The notes under the pieces: model-generated
Databases searched by the model: none
Seen by the model: only the letters and a program-made list of their open reading frames with translations
What the model was told of the DNA's origin: nothing
Position numbers and translations under genes: made by a program
Shown: piece after piece, positions 1-9,768 of the stretch
Layout: every line of letters starts with the position of its first letter
Position numbering within the stretch: the stretch's first letter is position 1
From: Adiantum capillus-veneris
Lineage: Eukaryota; Streptophyta; Polypodiopsida; Polypodiales; Pteridaceae
Assembly: GCA_014529385.2 (NCBI GenBank)
Contig: CM043946.1
Span: 21,322,577 to 21,386,576 of the forward strand
Length of the DNA: 64,000 bases
Reading direction: 5' to 3'

Positions 1-430
1 ATAGAAAACTCGCAAAATTCAAATGACCAAAACGTGCATGCCAACGTTTGTATATAAAATAGCCTTTGAATCCACAACTGCATTTGCAAAATTTTACCCA
101 TACTTGTCATACAAAGTGATCTTATACAACCAACAAGATAAAATGTCAGATGCAACAATTCATCATCAAAACTGAGATCATGTATTGTACATCTATCATT
201 TACAAATTTTACTACAAGACCAAGTCTAGCAAGTGCAAACACAAACAAAAGATTCTTTTTTATTCCATATACATAAAGTGCATCAACAAGTGTGAGAATC
301 GGATAAGAGGCATTGTTGGCACAAGTAACTGAATTCCTGTGAGGGACAGACTCAAGAAATTTGAACAACACGATGTGAGGTAATGTGCTTTGTAGCACCA
401 GCGTCAAAATACCACACATGTGAATCTATA
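1..430 (-). pseudogene. copia pol fragment: protease and GAG-pre-integrase
   Basis: Reading leftwards, 414-395 encodes WYFDAGA followed by a TKHIT-like stretch, the copia aspartic protease active-site region (usual form W-x-x-D-S-G-A-T-x-H); the active-site Ser is Ala here. Positions 52-1 encode WHARFGHLNF, the conserved core of the GAG-pre-integrase domain. Between them several short pieces in different frames look like the connecting region (GIKKNLL-like). Stops and frame changes make it non-functional. It follows gag copy A directly and is cut by the window edge. Confidence 0.75.
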
Positions 431-480
431 GCACTGACATGCATGCATCATGTACAACAAGATTATAGGTACACTCTACA

Positions 481-1501
481 CTAAAAGCATTCTACATCAA
501 CATCATCATCACAGTCTCGTTTCACAGAAGACTCAACAATAGCTACATTTGTAGTGGATCCATCATTTGTAGTGGAACCACCCTCTTTCTTCTTAGGCTC
601 TTTGGCCTTCAACTTAGGACACTGCTTGATCAAGTGATCATTAGCTTTACAATAATGGCAACGCATCTTCTTTTTGCCCTCATCAAAATTTCCAAAAAAA
701 TTGCCACTAGCAAAAGCTTTAGGAACAGGTGATTTTCCACTCGCAGAAGAACCATAAGAAGTGGATGCATTGTTGTTATTACCCTTTCTTTGAGCAGTAA
801 TAAAAGACTATTCAAATGCATGTTGTCTAGTCCTGTTTTTTTGGAAAGTGTCTCTTGCAACAGCCATGTGCATAATGCATCAAACTTCACAACTTCAGGA
901 TTTCCTTGGGTCATAAATCTTTGAGTACTAGCAAAAATCTGGTAAGAGGCTGGCAAGGAATCAAGGACAATCTACACAAGGGAAATGTCTGAAATGACTT
1001 CACCTACAGAAATAAGTTTCTAAATGATATCCTTGACACCAGCAAGGAAAGTGTACATGTCATCTTCCTCATGCATAATCTTCGATTCCAGCACTTTACG
1101 CAGCAATGCAATTCTAGCGTCATTGTAACTTGCATAAAGACCAGCCAGAATATCCCAAGCCTGTTTTGCAATTTTTTTGAATCAAGGTGAGGAGTAATAG
1201 TGTGATTCACAGACAACACAATTAATGCACAAGCCTACACATCTTTTATAGACCAACGAGCTTGTTTTATCGTAGGCAAAACAACTCTAATAGCATCAAT
1301 CCTTGCAGCAAGACCTGCAATATCCTCAACATTGCTTGTATCCTCATAACAAGGACGTACATCAATTCTCTGCAAAATATTCTAGACACCCTTTGACACA
1401 AGAACATGTTGCATCATTTTAGCCCACATAGAGTAATTGTCCCCATCCAATCTGTCCTTAGGAGCAAACCTCTTGAACACATTTGTGTTGTTATCGACCA
1501 T
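481..1501 (-). pseudogene. copia gag, copy A (proximal to protease)
   Basis: Gag-like protein of a copia element. From an ATG at 1501 it starts MVDNNTNVFKRF with the LDGDNYSMWAKMMQ motif typical of the N-terminal copia gag domain, and ends with the zinc knuckle CHYCKANDHLIKQC (C-X2-C-X4-H-X4-C) near 660-619. The frame changes at least twice (about 1220 and 960) and a stop interrupts it after VLVSKGV. An acidic and Lys/Thr-rich tail follows the knuckle. It is a diverged copy of gag copy B, offset by about 1.26 kb. Confidence 0.8.
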
Positions 1502-1856
1502 CACAAAAATGTATGCATCTGATGTGAAAACTGCCCCAAAAAGAGGATAAATGAAGCAAAAACAACACATGCTATAGAGCACGAATCGTAGAAGACTGTA
1601 AGAGACATGTTATGTAGAAAATGATACTAACAGAATTTCTGCACAAAATGATGAAATAGCCTATATAGTATTGCCAATAGTGGAAACGGAGGCCAAAATG
1701 AGCCCGAATTATAAATTCTACGTACACTCTACACTAAAAGCCCATTCTGCATCAACATCAGCATCATAGTCTCCTTTCACAAAAGAATCAACAATAGCTG
1801 CATTTGTAGTGGAACCAACATTTGCAGTGGAACCACCCTTTGTCTTCTTTGTCTCT

Positions 1857-2762
1857 TTAGACTTCAACTGGACACTGCTTAATCAAGTGATCATTAGCTT
1901 TACAATAATGGAAACGCACCTTCTTTTTGCCCTTATCACCAAAATTTCCAAACAAATTTCTATCAATAGAAGCATTAGGAACATGTAATTTTCCACTCGT
2001 AGAAGAACCATGAGAAGTGGTTGCTTTACTGTTACCACATTTTCTTTGAGAAGCAATAAAAGCATGTTCAATTGCACACCATCTAGTCCTGTTTTTTTTG
2101 GAAAGCAACTCTTGCAATATCAATGTGCACAATGCATCAAACTTGACAACTTCAAGAATTTCTTGGGTCATAAGTCTCCAAGTACTAGCAGAAGTCTAGA
2201 CATAAGAATCTGGTAAGGCATCAAGAACAATCTGCACAAGGGTACTATCTTAAATGACTTCACCTACAGAAATAAATTTCTTATTGATATCCTTGATACC
2301 AATAAGGAAAGTGTCCATATCATCTTCGTCATACATAATCTTCAACTCCAGCTCTTTACGCAACAATGCAATTTTGGCCTCATTGCGACTTGCATAAAGA
2401 CCAGTCAGAATATCCCAAGACTGTTTTGCAGATTTCAATGAGCAAAAGTGGGGAGTAATAGTGCACTTCACAAAAAACACAATCAATGCATGAGCCTGTG
2501 CATCTTTTACATCCCAACAAGCTTGCTCAGTTGTAGGCAAATCAACTCTAACATCAGAACTCCTTGCAGCAAGACCTGCAACATCCTCAACATCGCCTAC
2601 ATCTTTAGAACCATGAAATACATCAATGCCCTGCACAATATTCTAGACACCCTTTGACATAAGAACATGCTGCATTATATAAGCCCACATAGGATAGTTG
2701 TCCTCATCCAATATATCCTCAGTAGCAAACATCTTGAACACATTTGTGTTGCTGTCAACCAT
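1857..2762 (-). pseudogene. copia gag, copy B (proximal to PBS)
   Basis: Second gag copy. From an ATG at 2762 it begins MVDSNTNVFKMF with DEDNYPMWAYIMQ, then continues in one frame through the central gag domain (SWDILTGLYASRNEAKIALL), broken by stops after VLMSKGV and after SVGEVI, and shifts frame before its zinc knuckle near 1920-1880. The knuckle reads FHYCKANDHLIKQC: the first Cys is Phe, so it cannot bind zinc normally. Copy A keeps that Cys. No protease follows copy B; its 3' end abuts the 5' leader of copy A. Confidence 0.8.
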
Positions 2763-3111
2763 GGTAAATGTTTCACCTTGTGTGAAAACTTCTCGAAAAG
2801 AGGAGAAATAAAGTGGGAACAGCACGTGCTGTATAGCACAAACCGTCGAAGATTGTAAGGGACCTATTATGCTAAATACGGCACTGACAATTTTTTTGCA
2901 CAAAATGAAAAAATAGCCTAATCAGTGCTACCTGTAGTGGAAACGGAGGTCAAAATGAGCCCAAATCAAAAAACTTGAGCAGACTATACTCTTTGAGCTT
3001 TTTCAAAAATTTTGTGACTTACAAACGCTCGCCAATCTCACAAAAATCAGAGAAAAAGTGAGCAGGCGTGTGCTGTAGCTGTTGGCGACTAAGCCCGAGA
3101 AGACATAACCT

Positions 3112-3123
3112 ACTCTGATACCA
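3112..3123 (-). promoter_or_regulatory. primer-binding site, initiator tRNA-Met type
   Basis: On the minus strand this reads TGGTATCAGAGT, differing at one base from the common plant PBS TGGTATCAGAGC that is complementary to the 3' end of initiator tRNA-Met. It sits two bases inside the LTR end, which fixes element orientation (minus) and the LTR boundary at 3126. Confidence 0.85.
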
Positions 3124-3125
3124 AT

Positions 3126-3339
3126 TGTTGGAATTAGGGTTGCAAGAAAACACACACAGCTTTGAGAAGACAAACGAAGCTCAAGGCACAGAACAGAGAG
3201 TTTATTACTTAGTGTGCAATGGAAATATGGATAGCCCTATAATGATGGGCGTATATATAATGCATGAGGAAAAAAAACTCCTAGTGAGGGGGCAAATGCC
3301 CAAGCAGTCCTAAGTGTGTTCACACACATCACTACCACA
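3126..3339 (-). repeat. copia 5' LTR
   Basis: The minus strand runs from TGTGGTAGTG to CCAACA, a TG...CA unit of 214 bp ending two bases before the PBS. A TATA-like ATTATATATAC lies at about 3250-3260 in minus sense, suitable for transcription into gag. The outer boundary (3339) is inferred from the TG terminus and from homology to another repeat starting at about 3340; the partner LTR is outside the window. Confidence 0.65.
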
Positions 3340-3607
3340 TGTATATGGTAATAGTTACTATATCTTATCATAAACTTCAAATTTGGTGACATATTGAGTT
3401 GTTTTTATGGGATTCTAGATGTCATAATGCTAAACCCAATTTTATCATCTTTGTTGTACTTAGCACTTCATATTTGTCTCCAAGGTTCCATTTGGTAAGA
3501 GATCCATTATTATTTTGTCATGCCCCATGCTCCTTTTGAATCCAAAGGCCCAAAGAAAACCAAGAAAACATATATATAGTATCTATATTTAGAATGACTA
3601 TGGAAAC
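3340..3607 (+). repeat. dispersed repeat, inverted relative of 10140-10440
   Basis: This stretch resembles the reverse complement of roughly 10140-10440 inside the TIR element, with shared blocks such as atgggattct, cttagcacttcat (about 3458) and ggtaagagat (about 3496), and a run of ttattattttg. There is no coding potential. It is bounded by the copia LTR on the left and the Gyp-1 LTR on the right, so it is probably older sequence into which both inserted. Confidence 0.7.
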
Positions 3608-3999
3608 TATTGACAAGCACACTAGTATATCAGTTATTTGGTCAATCGAATGTAGCTTGTTGGTTAGTCAGATATAATTTTTCGGATTGTAATAGATCGG
3701 ATTGTGCTAACTTGGATGTTTAATAGTTGGTTGTATTTCAAGACTAAGGTTGTTATAACCACATTCAGGTGAAGCAGGCTTATAAGCTCACTCTATGCTT
3801 ACATGGATCCGACTGTAATGGGTTGAGGTAGTAGCTTTCTTGATAAATAGGGTGGATCAGAGATCTGTTATGAGTTACGTTCTTGCTCTATCATATCTTT
3901 CCTGTGTATCAATTTCTTGTATATGAATGTAGTCTTGAGTTGTGTGAGGTTAAGGGTAGTACTTTGGTTCAGTTTTCTCTGTGTTGACGAACCACAACA
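3608..3999 (+). repeat. Gyp-1 5' LTR
   Basis: It runs from tattgacaag, matching the sense start TGTTGAC of the Gyp-2 LTR with TG changed to TA, to accacaaca just before the PBS-like site. Its length, 392 bp, equals that of the Gyp-2 LTRs. It is strongly diverged from them. Confidence 0.7.
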
Positions 4000-4001
4000 C
4001 A

Positions 4002-4018
4002 TTTGGTGATTCTATGGG
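4002..4018 (+). promoter_or_regulatory. Gyp-1 primer-binding site (tRNA not identified)
   Basis: TTTGGTGATTCTATGGG follows the LTR end by two bases. Equivalent sites are TTTGGCGATCCTGC in Gyp-2 and TTTCGGCGATCACGG in Gyp-3. The TGG matches the CCA end of a tRNA, but I cannot name the tRNA. Confidence 0.55.
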
Positions 4019-4097
4019 CTATGTCATCTTTTTTGAGGTCGTAAGCAGTTGTTTGGTATTCTTTTTCTTTTTCATAGATGTTTTTCTTGGATGATGC

Positions 4098-5445
4098 ATG
4101 TCCAAGAGGGGTAGGAGAATCTCGCATATATTACACAAAGGCTCAAGCTAGAGCAAGAAACATAGATCCATTTCATTATGGTGATGTTCTTGATGATGAT
4201 GGAATTGATGTCCCACATGAATAACCACTGTTAAATTTTGGTGCAGAGAGTTTTGGCACAATAGAGGGAAGGCAGTGAGGAAATTTTTTGGGGTGTTATC
4301 TTGACAGGAGGACCTGCAATAAGTAGAAGACGACTCCACTTTGACCCACTGAGGGTTTCTAACAAGCAAAGACCTAGAAGAATCCCAAATCCTATCCCCA
4401 TGGCCCAGACACCTCTTAATCCTCAAATTAAATCAGTAAAATTCAAAGGAAAGTCTAAAGAAGATGCAAATTGTCACGTGGTGCAATTTGAAACGAGATT
4501 TCAAGCTAGTGTATATCAGGTGATGTACACGGATCCTATCAAGTTATAGCAATTGGCAGCTACATTGAAAGGTAAGGCCATGAGTTACTTTAGCCAATAT
4601 GGTATAGCTCACTTTGCTACTTACAATGCACTTAGTGAATCCGTTTTACAAAGATTTAGAAAGGAGAAACTCCTACAGACATTTTAAGAAAGTTGCATCG
4701 TATCAAACAATGTATCATGCTTGTAGAGGATTTCTCTCAGAAATTCGGTATTTTTGTTGAAAGATTACAAGGTAATGAAAGACCCACTGATGAGATGTTA
4801 GCTGGCAATTTTTGGAGAGGATTAAGGAGTGGTATGAAGAATGTTGTGGCATGTATTCATATTGCAAGTGGTTTTAATAACTTGGTATAGGCTGCATCTA
4901 GAGTTGAAAAAAGGCTTGGCATGACCAAGTCTAGCAAAAGAGGAAGCAAGGATTTTGAATCTGGTTTTGGTTCAAGTACAACTTCTTCTTCCGAATCTCA
5001 TTTAGAGAATTCATCTAATGATGATGATCAGAAGAAGAAGAAAAAGACTCGTGATAAGAAAAAGAAAGATAAGACAGGTGTTGAAGTTGATTTGATTCAA
5101 CAGTTAAAGAGTATCAGATATTCGGTATTTTATTCTAAAGAGAAAAGGTTCTGTGAAATTTTTGAGAAGGATGGTCATACAACTTCTCAGGGTTGGTATA
5201 ATCCAAAGCAGATGAATAAACCACCTTCTACTACTGGGCAAGGTAGTGCTTCAACAGAGGCTAATCAAGTGGATCCATCCAGAGGAAGACCACCTGGTCA
5301 GGGAAATCAAAGAGCACCTAGGAGAAACCAAAACAACAATCAAAGAAGATCGCAAGGGGTGCTGCCTTGTGTTTACTGTGGTGGTTTTGATCATTCGGTT
5401 GGTCTCCGTTGTGCGTTATGGGTAGAGAAGAAAGAGGTATTTTAG
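4098..5445 (+). pseudogene. Gyp-1 gag
   Basis: Capsid/nucleocapsid protein of a gypsy element. The N-terminal ARARNIDPFHYGDV, the capsid block with YFSQYGIAHFATYNAL (about 4581-4630), the RLQGNERPTDEML motif (4764-4803) and a Lys/Asp/Ser-rich linker (about 4921-5070) match Gyp-2 gag. The knuckle CVYCGGFDHSVGLRC (about 5369-5413) is C-X2-C-X4-H-X5-C, one residue longer than canonical after His, exactly as in Gyp-2. At least three frame changes and several stops break it. Start 4098 is chosen because ATGTCC aligns with the Gyp-2 gag start, but a frameshift follows within a few codons. Confidence 0.75.
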
Positions 5446-5859
5446 TTGTTTCTTTTAATCAAGAGAACTAGCAAGCAGCTTCTCCACAACCTCCTCAGAA
5501 TCAACCTCAAGCACAAGATAATGTCATTATCATTGACATTTTGATTTATCAAGGGATAGAAATTGGATCAAATTCAATAGTCCAGATTGAGGATTAGGAA
5601 GAGTAGGAAAATAGCTACAATAATCTAGAGCACCTGGAGCAGGAGACTGAGGTATTGACTGTAACAAGGTCTAAGGCCAAGGGTCCTATTGACTAGGAGC
5701 AGCAGATAGGGGTACAAGGTCGGGTGCATAGGCATGTTCAGAAGGAGCAGCAACATCAAATTTTGGAGGATAAGTCTAATTCTTCCGATGAATCATGGCA
5801 ACATAGCAGAGGGTTGAAGTATCTGAACCTGATTGGTTTGAGGTACTTATTAATTCTCC

Positions 5860-6480
5860 TTTACATTTATCTTTGGATCAGATGCTTTCTATAGTACCAG
5901 CCTTTAAAGAAAGGTTGTTGCATAAACTGTTGGGTAAACACTATGAAATTTTGACTCAGCAAATGGGGGAACCTGTTGTGAGGACAATTCATCCTTTTGA
6001 TGTGGATTTTTTAGTTCCTATTATAAAAGTTACCAAACAAGATACTATTTTTTATGAGGTATTGTTAGATGGAGGATCTGTAGTCAATATTCTACCTGAG
6101 TCAATGTATCTTACAATGGGATTAGGGATGTTGTAACTAGCACCTTTTCAAGTCAAAATGGCAGATCAAAGAAGGGTCCAGCCTATCGGTATTTTGAGGA
6201 ACTCTTCCATTCAAACTGCATGTATGCAGTTTCAAGACAATTTTATAATTTGAAGGATGAAGAAAGGAGATGCTTCTTAAGAAAATTTTGTTGGGAAGGC
6301 CTTGGTTCAGGTTATCCAAGGTAAAACAAGATTGGGGTGAGAATCAGGTGGTTCTTACCAAGGGTAAATAGGTAATCACTATTCCTATGTCGGGAAGAAA
6401 GAATATTCGTGGAAAAGAAATGCCATTGTTTTCCCAATCTATTAAATTGGTTGCAGAAGTGGAGGATGGTGAGGAGGAAG
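5860..6480 (+). pseudogene. Gyp-1 retropepsin-like protease domain
   Basis: From 5873 the frame encodes SIVPAFKERLLHKLLGKHY, then an aspartic protease with LLDGGSVVNILPES (about 6063-6105) and APFQVKMADQRRVQPIG. The active-site triad is D-G-G, as is usual in this kind of plant gypsy element (usual retroviral form D-S/T-G). A stop at 6134 and further frameshifts split it; the LLGRPWF-like second half resumes near 6290. The 5446-5860 linker upstream is broken but keeps the TVTRSKAKGPI motif shared with Gyp-2. Confidence 0.75.
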
Positions 6481-6659
6481 CCTTTTTCTAGGCTAATCTA
6501 ACTGTGGTTCTAGTTTTTGAGGTGGATATTGCAGGTATCTTGCAAAGGCAACAAGAACTTGAAGAGATTGTTGATGAACCTATTTTGGGTCAGGAAATTC
6601 CGAGATCTGACATACCAGGTTAATGGATCAGAGTGTAGCTTCTAGTTCAAAAGAGTAAG

Positions 6660-7742
6660 TTCAATAAGAAGAAAAGGATGCCACATACATGGTGGAGAAT
6701 ATCTTTAACAAAATGTTTGGTGGCTCTAAAAGAGTTCAGCAAGATGAATTAATGAAATTGATTTTGGGAACTGAGTATGATCCTAAAATGGTCAATGTCA
6801 ATATTTATGTGGATGGAGAATTTCTATAGGATTTGTTGCAGTGTTGTTGGAGTATAAGGATGTATTTGCTTGGGATTATTCGGATGTTAAAGGGATTGAT
6901 CCAATGTTGCATCACCATCATGTTAATTTGAGAGAAGATACAGTTCCAATTGTGCAACAAAGATACAGGACGAATCCTAATTTTTCACAACACGTCAAGT
7001 AGGAAATTGATAAGTTGTTAGCAGTTGGGTTTATCAAACCAATCCATAAAGTTACATGGTTGCACCAATCACTATGGTGCCCAAGAAAAATGGAAAAAAT
7101 CAGAGTTTGTGTTGACTACAAAAAATTGAATGCAGTTACTATTACAGATCCTTTTCCAATGCCTTTTTGTGATGCCATTTTGGATGCAGTAGTAGGGAGA
7201 GAAATGTATAGTTTTATGGATGGTTTTCCAAGGTATAATCAGATCAAAGTGGCTGAGAAGGATCAGCATAAAAAAACCTTCATAACAGATTTAGAAGATT
7301 TTGCATCTACAGTTATCAATTTTGGTTTCAAGAATGGACCACCATCATTTACTTTTCCAATTTATTTGAGCCTTATCGGAAACATTTTATGAGAGTTTTT
7401 TGTGAATGAGTTCTTAGTGTTTGGTAAAACAAATTTACATCTTCATCATCGGATGTTCAGACTCTCTTTAAATCCTTACAAAAGTGTAATGGCTATCAAA
7501 AGTGGTGTTTTGTTAGGCCATGTGGTATCTTAGGAGGGGATGTCCATAGATGCAAAAACGATTGAGGTGATTCAATCATCTTGGGAACCTATCAATGTTA
7601 AAGAAGTGAGCAGGTCTCTGGGGCAGGTCAAATGGCATAGTAGGTACGTCAGATATCTAGCCAATGTTTGCATGCCTCTTAGTCACTTGATAAAAAAGCA
7701 TCTGATTTTGATTGGTCTGAACCTCAAGAAAAATCATTCCAA
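6660..7742 (+). pseudogene. Gyp-1 reverse transcriptase
   Basis: RT domain with the approach motif YKDVFAWDYSDVKGIDP (about 6855-6905), RYRTNPNF, AVGFIKPI, RVCVDYKKLNAVTITDPFPMP (7105-7170) and MYSFMDGFPRYNQIKV. The catalytic box, FVDDISVFGK in Gyp-2, reads FVNEFLVFGK near 7398-7430, so both metal-binding Asp residues are gone. One TAG lies where Gyp-2 has CAG (QVKQEIDK, about 7001). Non-functional. Confidence 0.8.
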
Positions 7743-8210
7743 ATGCTGAAGAAGATGTTGTCAGGTGCTCCTATTTTGCAACCTCCTAATTGGATATTTC
7801 CATCCCATGTTCTTGTTCATTCCTTGGATGTGGCTATTGGAGTTGTTTTGATGCAGGAAAAGATCAGAGGATGGTTCCGACATGTCTATTATGCAAGCAG
7901 GGTGTTAGCTCCTCCTGAAAGGAACTATTCAGTTATTGAAAGAGAAGCCTTAGGAATGGTTTATGCCCTGACTAAACTCAGGCACTATCTTGTATGCAAT
8001 CGAGTTATCTTTCATGTTGATCACCAAGCTTTGTTATATCTTATCAAGAAGCCTTTACTTACAGAAAGGTTGGCAAGGTGGATGTTGTTTTTTTAGGAGT
8101 TTGACTTTGTAATTGTACATACACCTAGAAAAGAGCATGCCATAGCTGACTATTTAAGTTGGATTGATACAGGAGAAGAACCTATAGTAGTTTAGGATGA
8201 TTTACCAGAT
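7743..8210 (+). pseudogene. Gyp-1 RNase H
   Basis: Starts LKKMLSGAPILQPP and shows HSLDVAIGVVLM, YYASRVLAPPERNYSVIEREALGMVYAL and FHVDHQALLYLIKKPLL, the Ty3/gypsy RNase H core with its acidic residues present. A TAG at 8094 replaces the CAG Gln of the Gyp-2 sequence LLLQEFEF; the frame then continues with EFDFVIVHTP and the tether toward integrase (DDLPDAELF). Confidence 0.8.
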
Positions 8211-8339
8211 GCAGAATTATTTGAAGTACAAAGTTCTATTTTTGATTCTTGGTATGATCAGATATTGATTTTCTTAACTAATGGCATCATGCCCAGTGAG
8301 TTTTCTATAGTTCAAAGGAGGAAATTTTCTCTTACTAAG

Positions 8340-8920
8340 AGACCTATCTAGTTATTGCTGGAGCCTTATATAAAAAAGGAACTGATCAGGTAATTAGGAG
8401 ATGTGTACCTAATTTTGAGGAGTCGGCTGTGTTGCAAGAAGCTCATTTTGGGGCAGCAGGAGGTCATTCTTCAGGTAACATTACAGGTAAAAAGATTTTA
8501 GAGGCTAGTTTATGGTGGTCTACTGCATTAAAGAATGCTCATTCCTATGCTAAGAGTTGTATGGTATGTCAGCAATTTGGTCAGTCTGATTCTAGGGATA
8601 GGATGACAGATCATCCTATTTTACATCAAAAGTGGGGTATGGATTTTTTTAGGCCTACGAACTTACTAATAGTAAAGGTTGCAAGTATATTTTGATTGCC
8701 ATTGATTAATTTACTAAGTGGGTGGAAGCTATTGATTTAAAATAAAATAAGGCTCAGAGTGTAGCTAAGTTCCTGTATCACAACATTATGACCAGGTTTG
8801 GATGCCATGTTGAGCTGGTAAGTGATAGGGGGACACATTTTCTAAATGAAGTATTTTCCGAGCTTACCAAAATTCACATGATTATGCACAAAAAATATAT
8901 AGCTTATCATCCGTGGTGGC
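8340..8920 (+). pseudogene. Gyp-1 integrase, truncated
   Basis: The zinc-binding HHCC region is intact in one frame (8429-8695): EAHFGAAGGHSSGNITGKKI, then SYAKSCMVCQQFGQ, then KWGMDFF with the first catalytic Asp. After a frame change, FGCHVELVSDRGTHFLNEV (about 8797-8850) carries the second catalytic Asp. The sequence breaks off at YHP (about 8920), before the third catalytic acid that Gyp-2 has in NGQAESSNK. Confidence 0.75.
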
Positions 8921-9764
8921 TTACAAAAGCATAAATTCTTTTATGAGGTCTCATTGCAAGGTACCATGCAAATGCGAAGGGCTTGCGGAGCCTTGGTTAA
9001 GGAGCCTTGGTTAACTTACATACAATCGGTGCCTTGGTAAATTTGTCTGCCTAATGTGGTGCCCTTATGAAGGAAGCCGGCCGCCCAAAGGCCCAAGGGC
9101 CATAAAACCAAAGACCGCCCATCCATAGGGTGGCCACCCAAAACAAAAAGGGTTTTTAATTGAGTGTGAAGTCAATAAAAAAAGAAGAAGAAGGCCATGT
9201 CGTAGCAGCAGTAGCGAGAACGAGTTGCGCCTTAAATAAATCACTCGTGCCGGGCTGTACAGGGCTCGAATGAGCACGGGCGTGAAGAAGAAAATGACCG
9301 GCATGCCATCGCTCCCCTTTTTGGTGCCAGTCGCAGCGCATTAGGTGCTGGTTGAAAATCCGTTGCCACATCACTAAGCAGTCGTGCCCATTAGCGATGT
9401 CGCTAATGGGTTAGCCGGGAATAGAATGGGAAAGTTTCCCATGCAACCTATAAAGGGAAGGTGGGGGTTCTTTGGCGGGGGATGTGATTCTTTTTGCTCT
9501 CCTCTTTTTGAAAAAACTCTCTTGGAAGAAAGAAGACAAGCCAAAGCTCTTAAGACTCATTAACCAAGGGATCATGATAATCTTACGAAAGGGGAATCTT
9601 AATCTCCATCGCCAAGCGAAGCTACAAAATCTCTAAGCCGAACCTTCTTACACTAAGTAAGCTAAGCCTAATCCTTAAGCCAAGCCTAATCAAAGGTATT
9701 GAACATCCTCTTGATTTCTTTAATCTCTCATTAGCCATTCATAAGCTCTCACAAGAGAAAGCTC
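8921..9764 (+). repeat. LTR-like segment S, left part
   Basis: Non-coding. A 14-bp tandem repeat (ggagccttggttaa, twice at about 8977-9004) is followed by GC-richer sequence, two palindromes and a TATA box (separate entry), then an R/U5-like tract rich in aagcctaatc and ctctaa motifs. That tract continues after two insertions at 11090-11124 and 17154-17850; gtattgaa and ctcttgatttct repeats occur on both sides. It looks like an LTR of an otherwise absent element, but I cannot fix its ends. Confidence 0.45.
9387..9456 (+). promoter_or_regulatory. palindromes upstream of a TATA box
   Basis: 9387-9410 is an inverted repeat with 11-bp arms (CCCATTAGCGA, 2-bp centre, reverse complement). 9428-9440 is a second one, GGGAAA-G-TTTCCC. 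CTATAAAGG, a good TATA box, follows at 9448-9456. Spacing fits an LTR U3 promoter; function is inferred. Confidence 0.5.
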
Positions 9765-9768
9765 TTAA

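Larger units (their letters stand above)
469..2970. repeat. tandem duplication, two units of about 1.25 kb
   Basis: Unit 1 (469-1720) and unit 2 (1721-2970) each hold a leader, a complete gag and a short 3' tail. The left ends share gtacactctacactaaaag (469 and 1722) and the right ends share caaaatgagccc (about 1693 and 2951). Offsets measured at gag start, zinc knuckle and both ends are 1253-1261 bp. The copies have diverged substantially, so the duplication is old. Confidence 0.85.
1..3339 (-). mobile_element. Ty1/copia LTR retrotransposon, 5' portion
   Basis: On the minus strand this reads 5' LTR (3126-3339), initiator-Met-type PBS (3112-3123), two tandem gag copies (2762-1857 and 1501-481), then protease and the start of the GAG-pre-integrase domain (430-1). 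Gag before protease before integrase, with no RT yet, is the Ty1/copia order. Integrase, RT/RNase H and the 3' LTR must lie left of the window if they survive. All coding parts carry stops or frameshifts, so this is a dead copy. Confidence 0.85.
3608..8920 (+). mobile_element. Gyp-1: Ty3/gypsy retrotransposon, degenerate, 3'-truncated
   Basis: LTR (3608-3999), PBS-like site, gag, protease, RT, RNase H and integrase follow in Ty3/gypsy order on the plus strand. Its proteins match Gyp-2 (27020-35705) domain by domain, including the unusual zinc knuckle and the VTRxKAKGPI linker, so both are one family. Homology stops in the middle of integrase near 8920. No 3' LTR of this family is seen downstream, so the 3' part was lost. 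Frameshifts and stops are frequent; this is the more decayed of the two copies. Confidence 0.85.
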
